Below, piece by piece: positions 16,612 through 24,975 of a stretch of 64,000 nt of DNA. Source of the DNA: Rhodococcus sovatensis (lineage in GTDB: Bacteria > Actinomycetota > Actinomycetes > Mycobacteriales > Mycobacteriaceae); NCBI RefSeq assembly GCF_037327425.1, contig NZ_CP147846.1:1612001-1676000 (forward strand), in the 5' to 3' direction. A program made the translations under genes and the position numbers. Every line of letters starts with the position of its first letter. The stretch's first letter is position 1. The notes beneath the pieces are model-generated. The model had not been told where the DNA came from. It saw nothing but the letters and a program-made list of their open reading frames with translations, and ran no database searches.

Positions 16612-17099
16612 TGCTGCGCTCCTTCGTCTGAACCTGCGGTGCTGTCGGATCGGTCGGTGCCGAACTGTGCCCTGTATTCACCGTAACCCTCGGCTTCGAG
16701 GCGATCCACCGGCACGAATCTCAATGCGGCCGAGTTCATGCAGTAACGGAGGCCTCCCTGGTCCTTCGGGCCGTCCTTGAACAGATGACCCAGGTGCGAA
16801 TCGCCAGCCGCCGAGCGGACCTCGGTGCGCACCATGAGGTGGCTGAAATCCCGCTTCTCGACGACACTCGTCGCAATCACCGGTTTGGTGAAACTCGGCC
16901 ACCCCGAGTGGCTCTCGAACTTGTCGGCGGACGAGAACAACGGCTCGCCTGTCACCACGTCTACGTAGAGGCCTGGTTCGTGGTTGTCCCAGTATTCGTT
17001 GTCGAAGGCGCGTTCGGTTCCGTCTTTCTGAGTGACGCGGTACTGCTCGGGCGTCAACTTGCCCACCGATGCGGAATCCTTGCGGTACGAGCGTGTCAT
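16608..17099 (-). CDS. msrB: Peptide methionine-R-sulfoxide reductase MsrB
   Basis: A 163-residue R-epimer-specific reductase. The catalytic Cys is in RYCMNSAALRF near the C-terminus, with the His motif HLGHLFKDGP before it. It is a form without structural zinc: where zinc-binding MsrB has CxxC pairs, this protein has VTGEPLF and SHSGWPSF. The ATG at 17099 has AAAGGAC in front; the frame extends 17 codons upstream without homology. First gene of the msrB-msrA operon, read away from the divergent secA2. Confidence 0.95.
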   Translation of the reverse strand: MTRSYRKDSASVGKLTPEQYRVTQKDGTERAFDNEYWDNHEPGLYVDVVTGEPLFSSADKFESHSGWPSFTKPVIATSVVEKRDFSHLMVRTEVRSAAGDSHLGHLFKDGPKDQGGLRYCMNSAALRFVPVDRLEAEGYGEYRAQFGTDRSDSTAGSDEGAQQ

Positions 17100-17219
17100 C
17101 GTGTCCTTTCTGCTGAAAGAAGGGCATTTCGGCCCCGCATCACTCAACAACGGTCACCCGTCGATATTCCACTTCAGTAGTCTGACTGGGGCGGTGCTTA
17201 CCGCAGTGACTTCATAGCA

Positions 17220-19538
17220 GTGGATTGGTGGACAACGGTGGCTTCTGATCGGTTCTGGCGCGTACTCGGGCGTTCGGCTCAGAAGGGTCAGACGCGCTCA
17301 CGCACCAGCGTCGATCGAGCCGAGGGTCACGCAGACTGGGCCGCCGCATTGTCCGACGCCGACATAGCCGCCGCAGCTGCCGACATGCGGGCCGAAGGCG
17401 CCGACACTCTCGACGTTCCCCGCTACTTGGCGCTCGTACGCGAGGCCGCGGCCCGTTCGCTCGACATGAAGCCGTTCGACGTTCAGCTCCTCGCCGCTGT
17501 GCGCATGCGTGAGGGCGATGTCGTCGAGATGGCCACCGGTGAGGGCAAGACGCTTGCGGGGGCATTGGCTGCTGTCGGCTACGTGTTGTCCGGTCGTTCG
17601 GTGCACGTCATCTCGATCAACGATTTTCTTGCCCGTCGCGACGCCGAGTGGATGGGACCGTTCTATTCCCTGCTCGGTCTGACTGTCGGTTCGGTCGCGG
17701 AGGGCTCCACGGCATCCGAACGTCGCGCTGCCTACCGATGCGACGTCACGTACGCCTCCGTCAACGAGATCGGCTTCGACGTACTGCGCGATCATCTCGT
17801 CGACGATGCCGCCGAACTCGTGACTCCGATTCCCGATGTTGCTTTGATCGATGAAGCCGATTCGGTTCTCGTGGACGAGGCCCTCGTGCCGCTGGTTCTC
17901 GCCGGATCGGTATCGACGGACGTGCCCGCCGACAAGGTGTTCGATGTTGTCCGGTCGCTCGACCGGGGGACGCACTTCGACACCGACGCAGAGGGCCGCA
18001 ACGTATTCCTGACGGACGCCGGCGCTGAACGATTGGAGGTCGAGCTCGGCGGCATCGATCTGTACTCAGAGGGCCACGTCGCAACCACGCTCGTCGCCGT
18101 CAATGTTGCCCTTCACGCCCAGGTCCTACTCCAGCGCGACGTGCACTACATCGTTCGTGACGGACGTGTCCAACTGGTCAACGCGTCCCGGGGGCGTGTC
18201 GCCGAACTGCAGAGATGGCCCGACGGACTGCAGGCTGCAGTCGAGACGAAAGAAGGCCTCGATCCGACCGAGACCGGTGAAATTCTGGACACGATCACCG
18301 TTCAGGCCTTGATCGGCCGCTACGCGACGGTGTGCGGTATGACCGGAACGGCGCTGGCGGCGGGGGAGCAGCTCAAGAAGTTCTACGGCCTCGGAGTGTC
18401 GGTCGTTCCGCCGAACCAGCCCAACATCCGTATCGACGAGGAGGACCGCGTCTACGACACGGCGGCCAACAGAAACGCAGCGGTCGTCCGCTACGTAGCG
18501 GACGCACACGAGACCGGCCAACCGATACTGATCGGAACGCACGACGTAGCCGAATCGGAAGAAATGGCGCTGCTCCTCGAGGAGGCCGGAATCTCGGCCG
18601 TCGTGCTCAATGCCAAGAACGACGCGGAGGAAGCAGCGGTGATCGCCCGCGCCGGCGAGCGTGGATCGGTCACTGTGTCCACCCAGATCGCCGGTCGCGG
18701 TACCGACATCAAACTCGGCGGACCGACAGGGGAGGGTGCAGCGAAGGACGAGGTCGCGGAGTTGGGCGGTCTGCTCGTCGTCGGTGTCGGACGCCACACG
18801 ACCGAGCGCCTGGACAATCAACTGCGCGGACGGGCCGGGCGCCAGGGTGACCCGGGCCGATCGGTGTTCTTCTCCAGTTGGGAGGACGAGGTCGTCACCG
18901 CGAATCTGGCGCCGAAGGAGCAGCCGAAGAAACATGACGATTCGGGCCTGATCACGGCCGGTGGCGTTGCGGCAAAGATGGATCACGCGCAGCGCATCGC
19001 CGAAGGCGTCATGCTCGAAGTGCATTCGCGCACATGGCGGTACAACCAGCTGACGGCGCAGCACCGCGCCATCCTCGACAAGCGTCGTGCGGCGTTGCTG
19101 TCCTCGGGCGAAGCGCTCGACCTGCTGTCGTCGGCGGCGCCCGATCGTGCTGCCGAACTACGCGAGACAGTGTCGGAGGAGACCCTGATCGTGGTTGCGC
19201 GCCGAATCGTGTTGTTCCACTTGGACCGATCCTGGTCGGACTACCTCGCTCATCTCGCCGACGTACGCGAGAGCATTCACTTGCGCGCGCTCGGTCGAGA
19301 AAATCCGCTCGACGAGTATCACCGCATTGCTGTCGATGCGTTCAAGACGGTGTCGGAGAAGGCCGTCGAGCTGGCGACGTCGACCTTCGAGACCGCCGAA
19401 ATCACTGCCGAGGGAATCGATCTGGACGACGCCGGGTTGGCGCGTCCGACATCGACGTGGACGTACATGGTGCACGACAATCCGTTTGCCGGGAACACGG
19501 CCAACAGTGCGGGACTCGGGCCTGTATTCGGCGGCTAG
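17220..19538 (+). CDS. secA2: Accessory preprotein translocase ATPase SecA2
   Basis: A 772-residue SecA-family motor, shorter than housekeeping SecA (about 900-950) and lacking the C-terminal zinc tail. It has Walker A ATGEGKT at 105-111, DEAD at 211-214 and the arginine-finger region LRGRAGRQGDPG. The scaffold and wing parts are shortened, as in mycobacterial SecA2. It starts with GTG. In mycobacteria SecA2 exports a subset of proteins through the normal SecYEG, so no secY2 is needed nearby. The neighbours msrB-msrA are divergent. An IS5-type element sits immediately behind the stop codon, sharing its CTAG, without damage to the gene. Confidence 0.92.
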   Translation: MDWWTTVASDRFWRVLGRSAQKGQTRSRTSVDRAEGHADWAAALSDADIAAAAADMRAEGADTLDVPRYLALVREAAARSLDMKPFDVQLLAAVRMREGDVVEMATGEGKTLAGALAAVGYVLSGRSVHVISINDFLARRDAEWMGPFYSLLGLTVGSVAEGSTASERRAAYRCDVTYASVNEIGFDVLRDHLVDDAAELVTPIPDVALIDEADSVLVDEALVPLVLAGSVSTDVPADKVFDVVRSLDRGTHFDTDAEGRNVFLTDAGAERLEVELGGIDLYSEGHVATTLVAVNVALHAQVLLQRDVHYIVRDGRVQLVNASRGRVAELQRWPDGLQAAVETKEGLDPTETGEILDTITVQALIGRYATVCGMTGTALAAGEQLKKFYGLGVSVVPPNQPNIRIDEEDRVYDTAANRNAAVVRYVADAHETGQPILIGTHDVAESEEMALLLEEAGISAVVLNAKNDAEEAAVIARAGERGSVTVSTQIAGRGTDIKLGGPTGEGAAKDEVAELGGLLVVGVGRHTTERLDNQLRGRAGRQGDPGRSVFFSSWEDEVVTANLAPKEQPKKHDDSGLITAGGVAAKMDHAQRIAEGVMLEVHSRTWRYNQLTAQHRAILDKRRAALLSSGEALDLLSSAAPDRAAELRETVSEETLIVVARRIVLFHLDRSWSDYLAHLADVRESIHLRALGRENPLDEYHRIAVDAFKTVSEKAVELATSTFETAEITAEGIDLDDAGLARPTSTWTYMVHDNPFAGNTANSAGLGPVFGG

Positions 19539-20522
19539 AGCGTGTCTCTTAAATTGGGTCCGTTTTCGTTTTCATCGCCGGGCGGTGGTTGTGGTTGCGG
19601 GAGTGCAGAACTGCCGCGCACAGGACAACGCCCCCGAGGAATGTCATGGCGTACTTGTCATATCGAGTGGCCACACCACGCCACTGTTTGAGCCGCCCGA
19701 AGCCACGCTCGACGGTGTTGCGGTGCTTGTACATCGTCGGATCGAAACCCGGTGGACGACCACCGGCGGACCCCTTGTCGGCCCGTCGCTGCTTCTGGTC
19801 GCTGCGCTCGGGAATGGTGTGTTTGATCTTGCGGCGACGCAGTTCGGTGCGGGTACTGGGATGGGTGTACGCCTTGTCGGCGAGCAATCGGTAGTCCTGG
19901 TCCCCACCGGCAGCTCGGTGGGCATCGAGCAACGGCACCAACTGTGGATTGTCCCCGGCTTGCCCACCGGTCAGCAGCATCGTCACCGGCGAGCACGTCA
20001 GGTCGGTCAGTGCATGGATCTTCGTGGTGAATCCTCCGCGAGATCGACCCAACGCGTGGTCAGCGGGTTCGTCGACGGATTTCTTGTAATTCGACAAGGC
20101 CCCCTGTGAGAGTGTCGGCTCGCGCACCGGCCGCATGCTGATGCGCCCGGACGCTGGTCGAGTCGATCGAGAGCACCGCCCCGATATCGCCGTCGAGTTC
20201 TTCCGGGTCGAGACCGAACACCTCGGCCACCGCGGCAAGCATCTCGTCGTAGGTGCCATCGAAGGACCATCGGTGGTGGCGTTTCCACACCGTCTGCCAC
20301 GGACCGAAGTCCTCCGGCAGATCTCGCCACGGACACCCGGTACGGAATCGGTATGCGATGCCCTCCAGAATTCGCCGGTGCTCGGCGAACCGCCGCCCAC
20401 GTTTTCCCACGTCGGTGGGTATCACTGGCTCGACGATCTCCCAGAACTCGTCACTGATCACTCCCACGCGCGTCATCGAAATATCATCGCTGACAGCACC
20501 TCTCAAATTTGGGAGACACGCT
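19539..20522 (-). mobile_element. IS5-family (IS427-type) insertion sequence
   Basis: An element of 984 bp with imperfect terminal repeats beginning AGCGTGTCTC at the left and, on the other strand, at the right end. It is flanked by CTAG at 19535-19538 and 20523-20526, a direct duplication matching the YTAR-type target known for the IS427 group. The two copies of CTAG supply the stop codons of secA2 and of the TetR gene, so both genes stay intact. One transposase is encoded in two frames. Confidence 0.9.
19549..20476 (-). CDS. IS5-family transposase, two frames joined by frameshifting
   Basis: OrfA (20060-20476) begins MTRVGVISDEFWEIVEPVIP and has the DUF4096 N-terminal domain (RILEGIAYRFRTGCPWRDLP) and the first catalytic Asp (SIDSTSVRAHQ). 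OrfB lies in another frame and carries the second Asp (YRLLADKAYTH) and the Glu region (RNTVERGFGRLKQW). The frames meet at a G5 run (20100-20104), a likely slippage site, so a full transposase of about 300 residues arises by programmed frameshift. No stop interrupts either part. Confidence 0.88.
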
Positions 20523-21155
20523 CTAGGCCCTGGCGCGGGCGCCCAGCCGTGAGCGGACCCCGTCGACCAACAATGCCAGGCCGAAGTCGAACCGACTTGT
20601 AGGATCCGGCTTTTCGAACAGTGGTGACGTGCCGTCAGCGAGGGCACCCATGGAGTCCATCTGCATTCGTGCTTGCTCGTCGACGGTGTGGCCGAGGATG
20701 TAGTAGAGCAGGGTGTCGGCTGTGAGTTCGGATTCGTCCCGGGACAATCCCGCACGGATACCGACGGCGGCGATCCGTTCGCGGATTCGGTTCGTGACCA
20801 TCCTCGAGGCATAGGTCGCGGCGACGAGTTCGGCCCCGTCGCGGTGCGAGAGCAGTCGGTCGCGCAGGCGGTGTGCAAGCTCGCGCAGTTGACCGTCCCA
20901 GTTCTCGTGCTCTGTCGGGGAGTCGACGTCCGCCAGCAGTGAGTCCGCGATGGCACCGAGCAGCGTCTGCTTGTCCTTGAAATGCCAGTACAGGGCGCCT
21001 GGCTGCACATGTAGCGAGGTCGCAACGCGCCGCATGGTCAAATCGCCGAGCCCGTACTCGTCGAGGATGGCAATCGCGCCCTCCAAGACGTCCGCTCGCC
21101 GTAGCTGCACTCCGCACTCCTTGGTCGTGGTGGTGACCGGTCCTGGCTTTGACAC
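20523..21155 (-). CDS. bioQ: TetR-family repressor of biotin synthesis, BioQ-like
   Basis: A 210-residue TetR protein. HTH: RADVLEGAIAILDEYGLGDL, MRRVATSLHVQPGALYWHFK, DKQTLLGAIAD; C-terminal ligand domain of the TetR_C type. It starts with GTG. It is divergent from bioB, and the gap holds two palindromes with core GAACG-N-CGTTC. In Mycobacterium smegmatis the biotin regulator BioQ is encoded next to bioB and binds TGAAC-N3-GTTCA palindromes, which fits here. An IS5-type element has inserted at its stop codon; the last codon and stop are unchanged. It probably represses bioB and itself. Confidence 0.8.
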   Translation of the reverse strand: MSKPGPVTTTTKECGVQLRRADVLEGAIAILDEYGLGDLTMRRVATSLHVQPGALYWHFKDKQTLLGAIADSLLADVDSPTEHENWDGQLRELAHRLRDRLLSHRDGAELVAATYASRMVTNRIRERIAAVGIRAGLSRDESELTADTLLYYILGHTVDEQARMQMDSMGALADGTSPLFEKPDPTSRFDFGLALLVDGVRSRLGARARA

Positions 21156-21176
21156 TAACCGACGCTCAGCCTAACG

Positions 21177-21208
21177 TGAACGCCGTTCAACTTGAACGTC
21201 GTTCAAGT
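21177..21208. promoter_or_regulatory. Tandem BioQ-type operators in front of bioB
   Basis: Two adjacent palindromes. TGAACGCCGTTCA lies at 21177-21189. ACTTGAACGTCGTTCAAGT lies at 21190-21208, with 9-base arms around one central base. They abut and lie on the same helix face offset by about 16 bases, between the divergent bioQ and bioB starts. The match to the known BioQ consensus is from memory. Confidence 0.75.
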
Positions 21209-21250
21209 CAGGTTTTCCAAGTTCCACCTACTCGACCCCAGGAGCAGTCC

Positions 21251-22264
21251 GTGACGCAGGGATCCGTACGAACCGACATTCTCGACATCGCCAGATCTCA
21301 GGTGGTGGAGGGCGGCGTCGGACTCGACGAACAACAGGTGTTGACCGTGCTCCGGCTGCCCGACGAACGACTCGAAGAACTGCTGGCTGTGGCACACGAG
21401 GCTCGGTTGGCGTGGTGCGGTCCCGAAGTCGAGGTCGAGGGCATCATCAGCCTCAAGACCGGCGGCTGCCCGGAAGACTGCCATTTCTGCTCGCAGTCCG
21501 GGCTGTTCGAGTCACCCGTGCGTGCAGCTCGGTTGGACATTCCGAGCCTCGTCGAGGCGGCCAAGCAGACTGCGAAGTCGGGTGCAACCGAGTTCTGCAT
21601 CGTAGCGGCGGTGCGTGGGCCGGACGCCCGACTGCTCGCCCAGGTCGCCGCTGGCATCGAGGCGATCCGAAACGAGGTCGAGATCGACATCGCCTGTTCT
21701 CTCGGCATGTTGACCCAGGAGCAGGTCGACCAGCTTGTATCGATGGGTGTCCATCGCTACAACCACAACCTCGAAACCTCCCGTTCCTACTTCCCCAACG
21801 TGGTCACCACACACACGTGGGAGGAACGGTGGGAGACACTGGCCATGGTGCGCGATGCAGGGATGGAAGTGTGCTGCGGCGGAATTCTCGGAATGGGGGA
21901 GACACTCGAACAACGCGCCGAGTTCACGGCCGATCTGGCCCGTCTGGAACCCGATGAGGTTCCGCTGAACTTTCTCAATCCGCGTCCGGGAACGCCGTTC
22001 GGCGACCTCGATGTGTTGCCCGCCTCCGACGCACTTCGAGCCGTCGCTGCATTCCGCTTGGCCTTGCCTCGAACGATCCTCCGGTTCGCCGGCGGCCGCG
22101 AGATCACCCTTGGTGACCTCGGGGCGCAGCAAGGGATTCTGGGCGGCATCAACGCGGTCATCGTCGGCAACTATCTGACGACGCTCGGCAGGCCGGCGGA
22201 GCAGGATCTCGACCTGCTCGACTCCCTTCGTATGCCGATCAAGGCTCTGAATTCGACCATCTAA
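21251..22264 (+). CDS. bioB: Biotin synthase BioB
   Basis: A 337-residue radical-SAM enzyme that inserts sulfur into dethiobiotin. The SAM-cluster motif is CPEDCHFC with Cys73, Cys77 and Cys80. Other signatures are the YNHNLETS and GGILGMGET segments and the C-terminal FAGGREITLGD. GTG at 21251 is chosen because GGAG lies 5 bases before it; the frame stays open 34 codons upstream through the operators, where coding is unlikely. bsaP follows after one base. Other bio genes (bioA, bioD, bioF) are not in the window. Confidence 0.95.
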   Translation: MTQGSVRTDILDIARSQVVEGGVGLDEQQVLTVLRLPDERLEELLAVAHEARLAWCGPEVEVEGIISLKTGGCPEDCHFCSQSGLFESPVRAARLDIPSLVEAAKQTAKSGATEFCIVAAVRGPDARLLAQVAAGIEAIRNEVEIDIACSLGMLTQEQVDQLVSMGVHRYNHNLETSRSYFPNVVTTHTWEERWETLAMVRDAGMEVCCGGILGMGETLEQRAEFTADLARLEPDEVPLNFLNPRPGTPFGDLDVLPASDALRAVAAFRLALPRTILRFAGGREITLGDLGAQQGILGGINAVIVGNYLTTLGRPAEQDLDLLDSLRMPIKALNSTI

Positions 22265-22265
22265 G

Positions 22266-22493
22266 GTGGACGGCGTGACGACCAGCGGTGACAAGTTCAA
22301 CCCGTACACAGGTCGGGCCCTCGTGCCGAATGCGATCGACACCACGCCGCAGTCGGCGCTGCTCGGTTTGGAGCCGCCGCGGTTCTGCGGTGACTGTGGG
22401 CGGCGCCTGGTCGTGCAGGTCATGCCCAACGGCTGGCATTCGGTGTGTTCCAGGCACGGCGCCGTCGACTCAGCGTCACGTGGTCAACGGTGA
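22266..22493 (+). CDS. bsaP: Biotin synthase auxiliary protein BsaP
   Basis: A 75-residue protein with a short Cys pattern FCGDCGRRLVVQ and, later, VCSRHG, next to bioB. It matches the actinobacterial family (Rv1590-like) recently named BsaP, which supports biotin synthase and is thought to carry an iron-sulfur cluster. Start GTG at 22266, or GTG at 22275, in either case just after the bioB stop. Its own stop overlaps the start of the DUF2567 gene (GTGA), so bioB-bsaP-DUF2567 are read as one unit. Confidence 0.8.
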   Translation: MDGVTTSGDKFNPYTGRALVPNAIDTTPQSALLGLEPPRFCGDCGRRLVVQVMPNGWHSVCSRHGAVDSASRGQR

Positions 22494-23065
22494 CGCTCGG
22501 TCCGCCCCAAGCTCGCGACGTCAGGTCCGCGAGGGTGCTCGCGGTAGCGGTAGCGGTCTCGGTCTTGTTCGGCATAGTGGGCGGTCTTGTGTGGGGCGCA
22601 GCGGCGCCGCCGGAACAGTTCGTCGTTGTCGATCCCGGGCGCGGCGCGGCGTTGACGGGGGAGAGTCTTCATCGGTTCGACGGAATCGCTATATTCGTGT
22701 GCATTTCGTTCGTCGCGGGAATCGTTGTGCCCGTTGCCCTGTGGACGTGGACATCGGTCCGTGGCCCGGTTCTGTTCCTCGGTGTACTCGTCGGTGCCGC
22801 GCTCGGCTCGTCGGCAATGCTCGGTGTCGGTATCTGGCTTGCTGGGCTGATCGATCCGAGCCCCGACAATCCGCAGATAGGTAGCGTCGTGTCGGTTGCA
22901 CCGGGGTTCGAATCCCCGCTCGTGCTGGTGGTTCAACCGCTTCTCGCGTCGCTCGTCGTGCTGTTACTGGCGGCGATGAACCCGCACGACAACCTTCGGT
23001 TCACTCCAAACCCGGACCCGGAACTGCCGTTGTCCGAGTCGGACGAGATCGACGTCCACCGCTAG
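22490..23065 (+). CDS. DUF2567-like membrane protein
   Basis: A 191-residue protein with about four membrane segments (residues 15-37, 66-86, 92-118 and 143-163), including RVLAVAVAVSVLFGIVGGLV and VVPVALWTWTSVRGPVL. The C-terminus is short and acidic. Start GTG overlaps the bsaP stop by four bases. It corresponds in position to Rv1591 of M. tuberculosis (DUF2567) as I recall. Conserved next to bioB; a role in biotin uptake or precursor handling is only a guess. Confidence 0.75.
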   Translation: MTLGPPQARDVRSARVLAVAVAVSVLFGIVGGLVWGAAAPPEQFVVVDPGRGAALTGESLHRFDGIAIFVCISFVAGIVVPVALWTWTSVRGPVLFLGVLVGAALGSSAMLGVGIWLAGLIDPSPDNPQIGSVVSVAPGFESPLVLVVQPLLASLVVLLLAAMNPHDNLRFTPNPDPELPLSESDEIDVHR

Positions 23066-23769
23066 CTCGGTGGGCGGAGCGCAGCGAACTCGTCCGTCAC
23101 CCGAAGCGATGATTCGGTGAACCGGTACAGCGCAGGAGGGCGGCCGCCGGACTTGCCCGAGGGCGAGGTGCGCCCTGTCGGCTCGACCACCTTTCTGCGG
23201 CCGAGGACGCGGCCGAGGTTGGTGGCATCGACCTGATAACCGAGTGCGGCGGCGTAGATCTCGCGCAGTGTCGACATGGCGAATTCGACGGGTGCGAGTG
23301 CGAACGCGATGTTCGTGTAGGAGAGCTTCGCCACCAGCCTGTTCCGTGCGTGCAGTACGACGGTGCCGTGGTCGAACGACGTTCTCGGAAGCCGGGCGAC
23401 CGGATGCCATGCGGTGTCGGACGGAAGTTTCGGTTCGGAGTAGATCGGTACCAACCCGAGGAAGTTCGACGCGATTCGGCGGCTCCCCGGTACCCGGTCG
23501 GGGTCGCTGAAGATCGACAGCTGTTCGAGATGTGCCACCGTCCGCACGTCGACCTTCTCGGCGAGCTGTCGACGGGCCGATGTCGAGAGGTCTTCGTCGT
23601 CTTCCAACACTCCGCCGGGCAGCGACCAGGATCCTTTGTCGGGGTCGAGTGCGCGCTGCCACAGGAGCACTCCCAATTCGGGGGGCTGGCCTGCGATGAA
23701 TGTCCTAACTTGAAATACCGCGATGAGCACTTCGTGGACAGTGCTACGATGTGGCATGTTTTCGATCAT
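23062..23769 (-). CDS. nrtR: NrtR-type Nudix transcriptional regulator of NAD synthesis
   Basis: A 235-residue protein: N-terminal Nudix fold (VLIAVFQVRTFIAGQPPELG, SWSLPGGVLEDDEDLS) and C-terminal winged helix (ATNLGRVLGRRKVVEP, GRPPALYRF). The Nudix box is degenerate (RQLAEKVDV instead of REUXEEXGU), which fits a sensor rather than a hydrolase. It is divergent from nadA-nadB-nadC; NrtR/NdnR proteins repress such genes and respond to NAD-related ligands. Start uncertain: ATG at 23769 (AGGGG upstream) or ATG at 23757. The 3' end overlaps the convergent DUF2567 gene by four bases. Confidence 0.82.
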   Translation of the reverse strand: MIENMPHRSTVHEVLIAVFQVRTFIAGQPPELGVLLWQRALDPDKGSWSLPGGVLEDDEDLSTSARRQLAEKVDVRTVAHLEQLSIFSDPDRVPGSRRIASNFLGLVPIYSEPKLPSDTAWHPVARLPRTSFDHGTVVLHARNRLVAKLSYTNIAFALAPVEFAMSTLREIYAAALGYQVDATNLGRVLGRRKVVEPTGRTSPSGKSGGRPPALYRFTESSLRVTDEFAALRPPS

Positions 23770-23780
23770 AAGTCGAAAAC
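23758..23780. promoter_or_regulatory. Candidate NrtR operator
   Basis: Perfect inverted repeat GTTTTCGA-N7-TCGAAAAC overlapping the start region of the Nudix-regulator gene and about 95 bases in front of nadA. Position and symmetry suggest an autoregulatory and nadABC operator; binding is inferred. Confidence 0.5.
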
Positions 23781-23871
23781 CCCTACGAAGGAAATCCGGA
23801 CCGGACGAGCAGCCCGCAGGAGCAACCCAGCAGGACTGCACAGACCGGGCGAACGATGAAGGAGTCCCGCG

Positions 23872-24975
23872 ATGACGAGCAGTGCAACCCGGCTCGGAAC
23901 CAGTGGTTCAGCAGCAGTCGACAGGGCAGTGACACACGGGTCGGCGACGGCCACGATGTGGGCGGGAGCTGCAGACATCGTCGACGGTCCAGGTGGATTC
24001 AGCGGGGTCGAGGCATCCGAGGAGTGGGCCGCCGAGATCAAGCGACTGGCCCGCCAGCGTGGTGCCACGATCCTCGCTCACAATTATCAGCTGCCGGCCA
24101 TCCAGGACATCGCTGATCACGTCGGTGACTCGCTGGCGCTCTCGCGATTGGCCGCTGAGGTGCCCGAGGACGAGATCGTCTTCTGTGGGGTTCACTTCAT
24201 GGCCGAGACGGCCAAGATTCTCAGTCCGGCCAAAACGGTCCTGATTCCTGATCAGCGCGCCGGATGCTCGTTGGCCGATTCCATCACCGCCGATCAATTG
24301 CGCGAGTGGAAAGCCGACTACCCGCAGGCGATCGTCGTGTCCTACGTCAATACGACCGCCGAGATCAAGGCGCTGACCGACATCTGCTGCACGTCGTCCA
24401 ACGCGGTCGAGGTCGTCGAGTCGATCGACCCGAACCGCGAAATCCTGTTCCTGCCCGATCAGTTCCTCGGCGCGCACGTCAAGCGCGTCACCAAGCGGGA
24501 GAACCTGCATATCTGGGCCGGTGAGTGCCACGTCCACGCAGGCATCAACGGTGATGAACTGGCTGCGAAATCCCGCGTCCACCCGGACGCCGAACTGTAT
24601 GTCCATCCTGAGTGCGGTTGTGCGACATCGGCTCTGTATCTGGCAGGCGAAGGCTTCGTCGCAGAGGACAAGGTCAAGATCCTCTCGACGGGTGGCATGT
24701 TGGATGCGGCCCGCACGACGGGGGCCAAGCAGGTCCTCGTGGCCACCGAGATCGGCATGCTGCACCAGTTGCGCCGCGCCGCGCCCGACGTCGACTTCAT
24801 GGCTGTCAACGACCGCGCATCCTGCGGATATATGAAGATGATCACCCCGGCGGCCTTGCTGAGATGCCTCGTCGAGGGCAAGGACGAGGTGCACGTCGAT
24901 CTCGACACGGCGCACGTCGCAAGCAAGTCGGTGCAGCGCATGATCGAGATCGGTAACCCTGGTGGCGGCGAGTGA
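23872..24975 (+). CDS. nadA: Quinolinate synthase NadA
   Basis: A 367-residue iron-sulfur enzyme that condenses iminoaspartate with dihydroxyacetone phosphate to quinolinate. Conserved parts: ILAHNYQLPAIQDIADHVGD, the GVHFMAETAKILSP segment, RAGCSLADS, and YVHPECGCATSALY with cluster cysteines. An extra N-terminal 45 residues is common in actinobacteria. GGAG lies 7 bases before the ATG. It overlaps nadB by four bases (GTGA). First gene of nadA-nadB-nadC, probably controlled by the divergent NrtR-like protein. Confidence 0.95.
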   Translation: MTSSATRLGTSGSAAVDRAVTHGSATATMWAGAADIVDGPGGFSGVEASEEWAAEIKRLARQRGATILAHNYQLPAIQDIADHVGDSLALSRLAAEVPEDEIVFCGVHFMAETAKILSPAKTVLIPDQRAGCSLADSITADQLREWKADYPQAIVVSYVNTTAEIKALTDICCTSSNAVEVVESIDPNREILFLPDQFLGAHVKRVTKRENLHIWAGECHVHAGINGDELAAKSRVHPDAELYVHPECGCATSALYLAGEGFVAEDKVKILSTGGMLDAARTTGAKQVLVATEIGMLHQLRRAAPDVDFMAVNDRASCGYMKMITPAALLRCLVEGKDEVHVDLDTAHVASKSVQRMIEIGNPGGGE

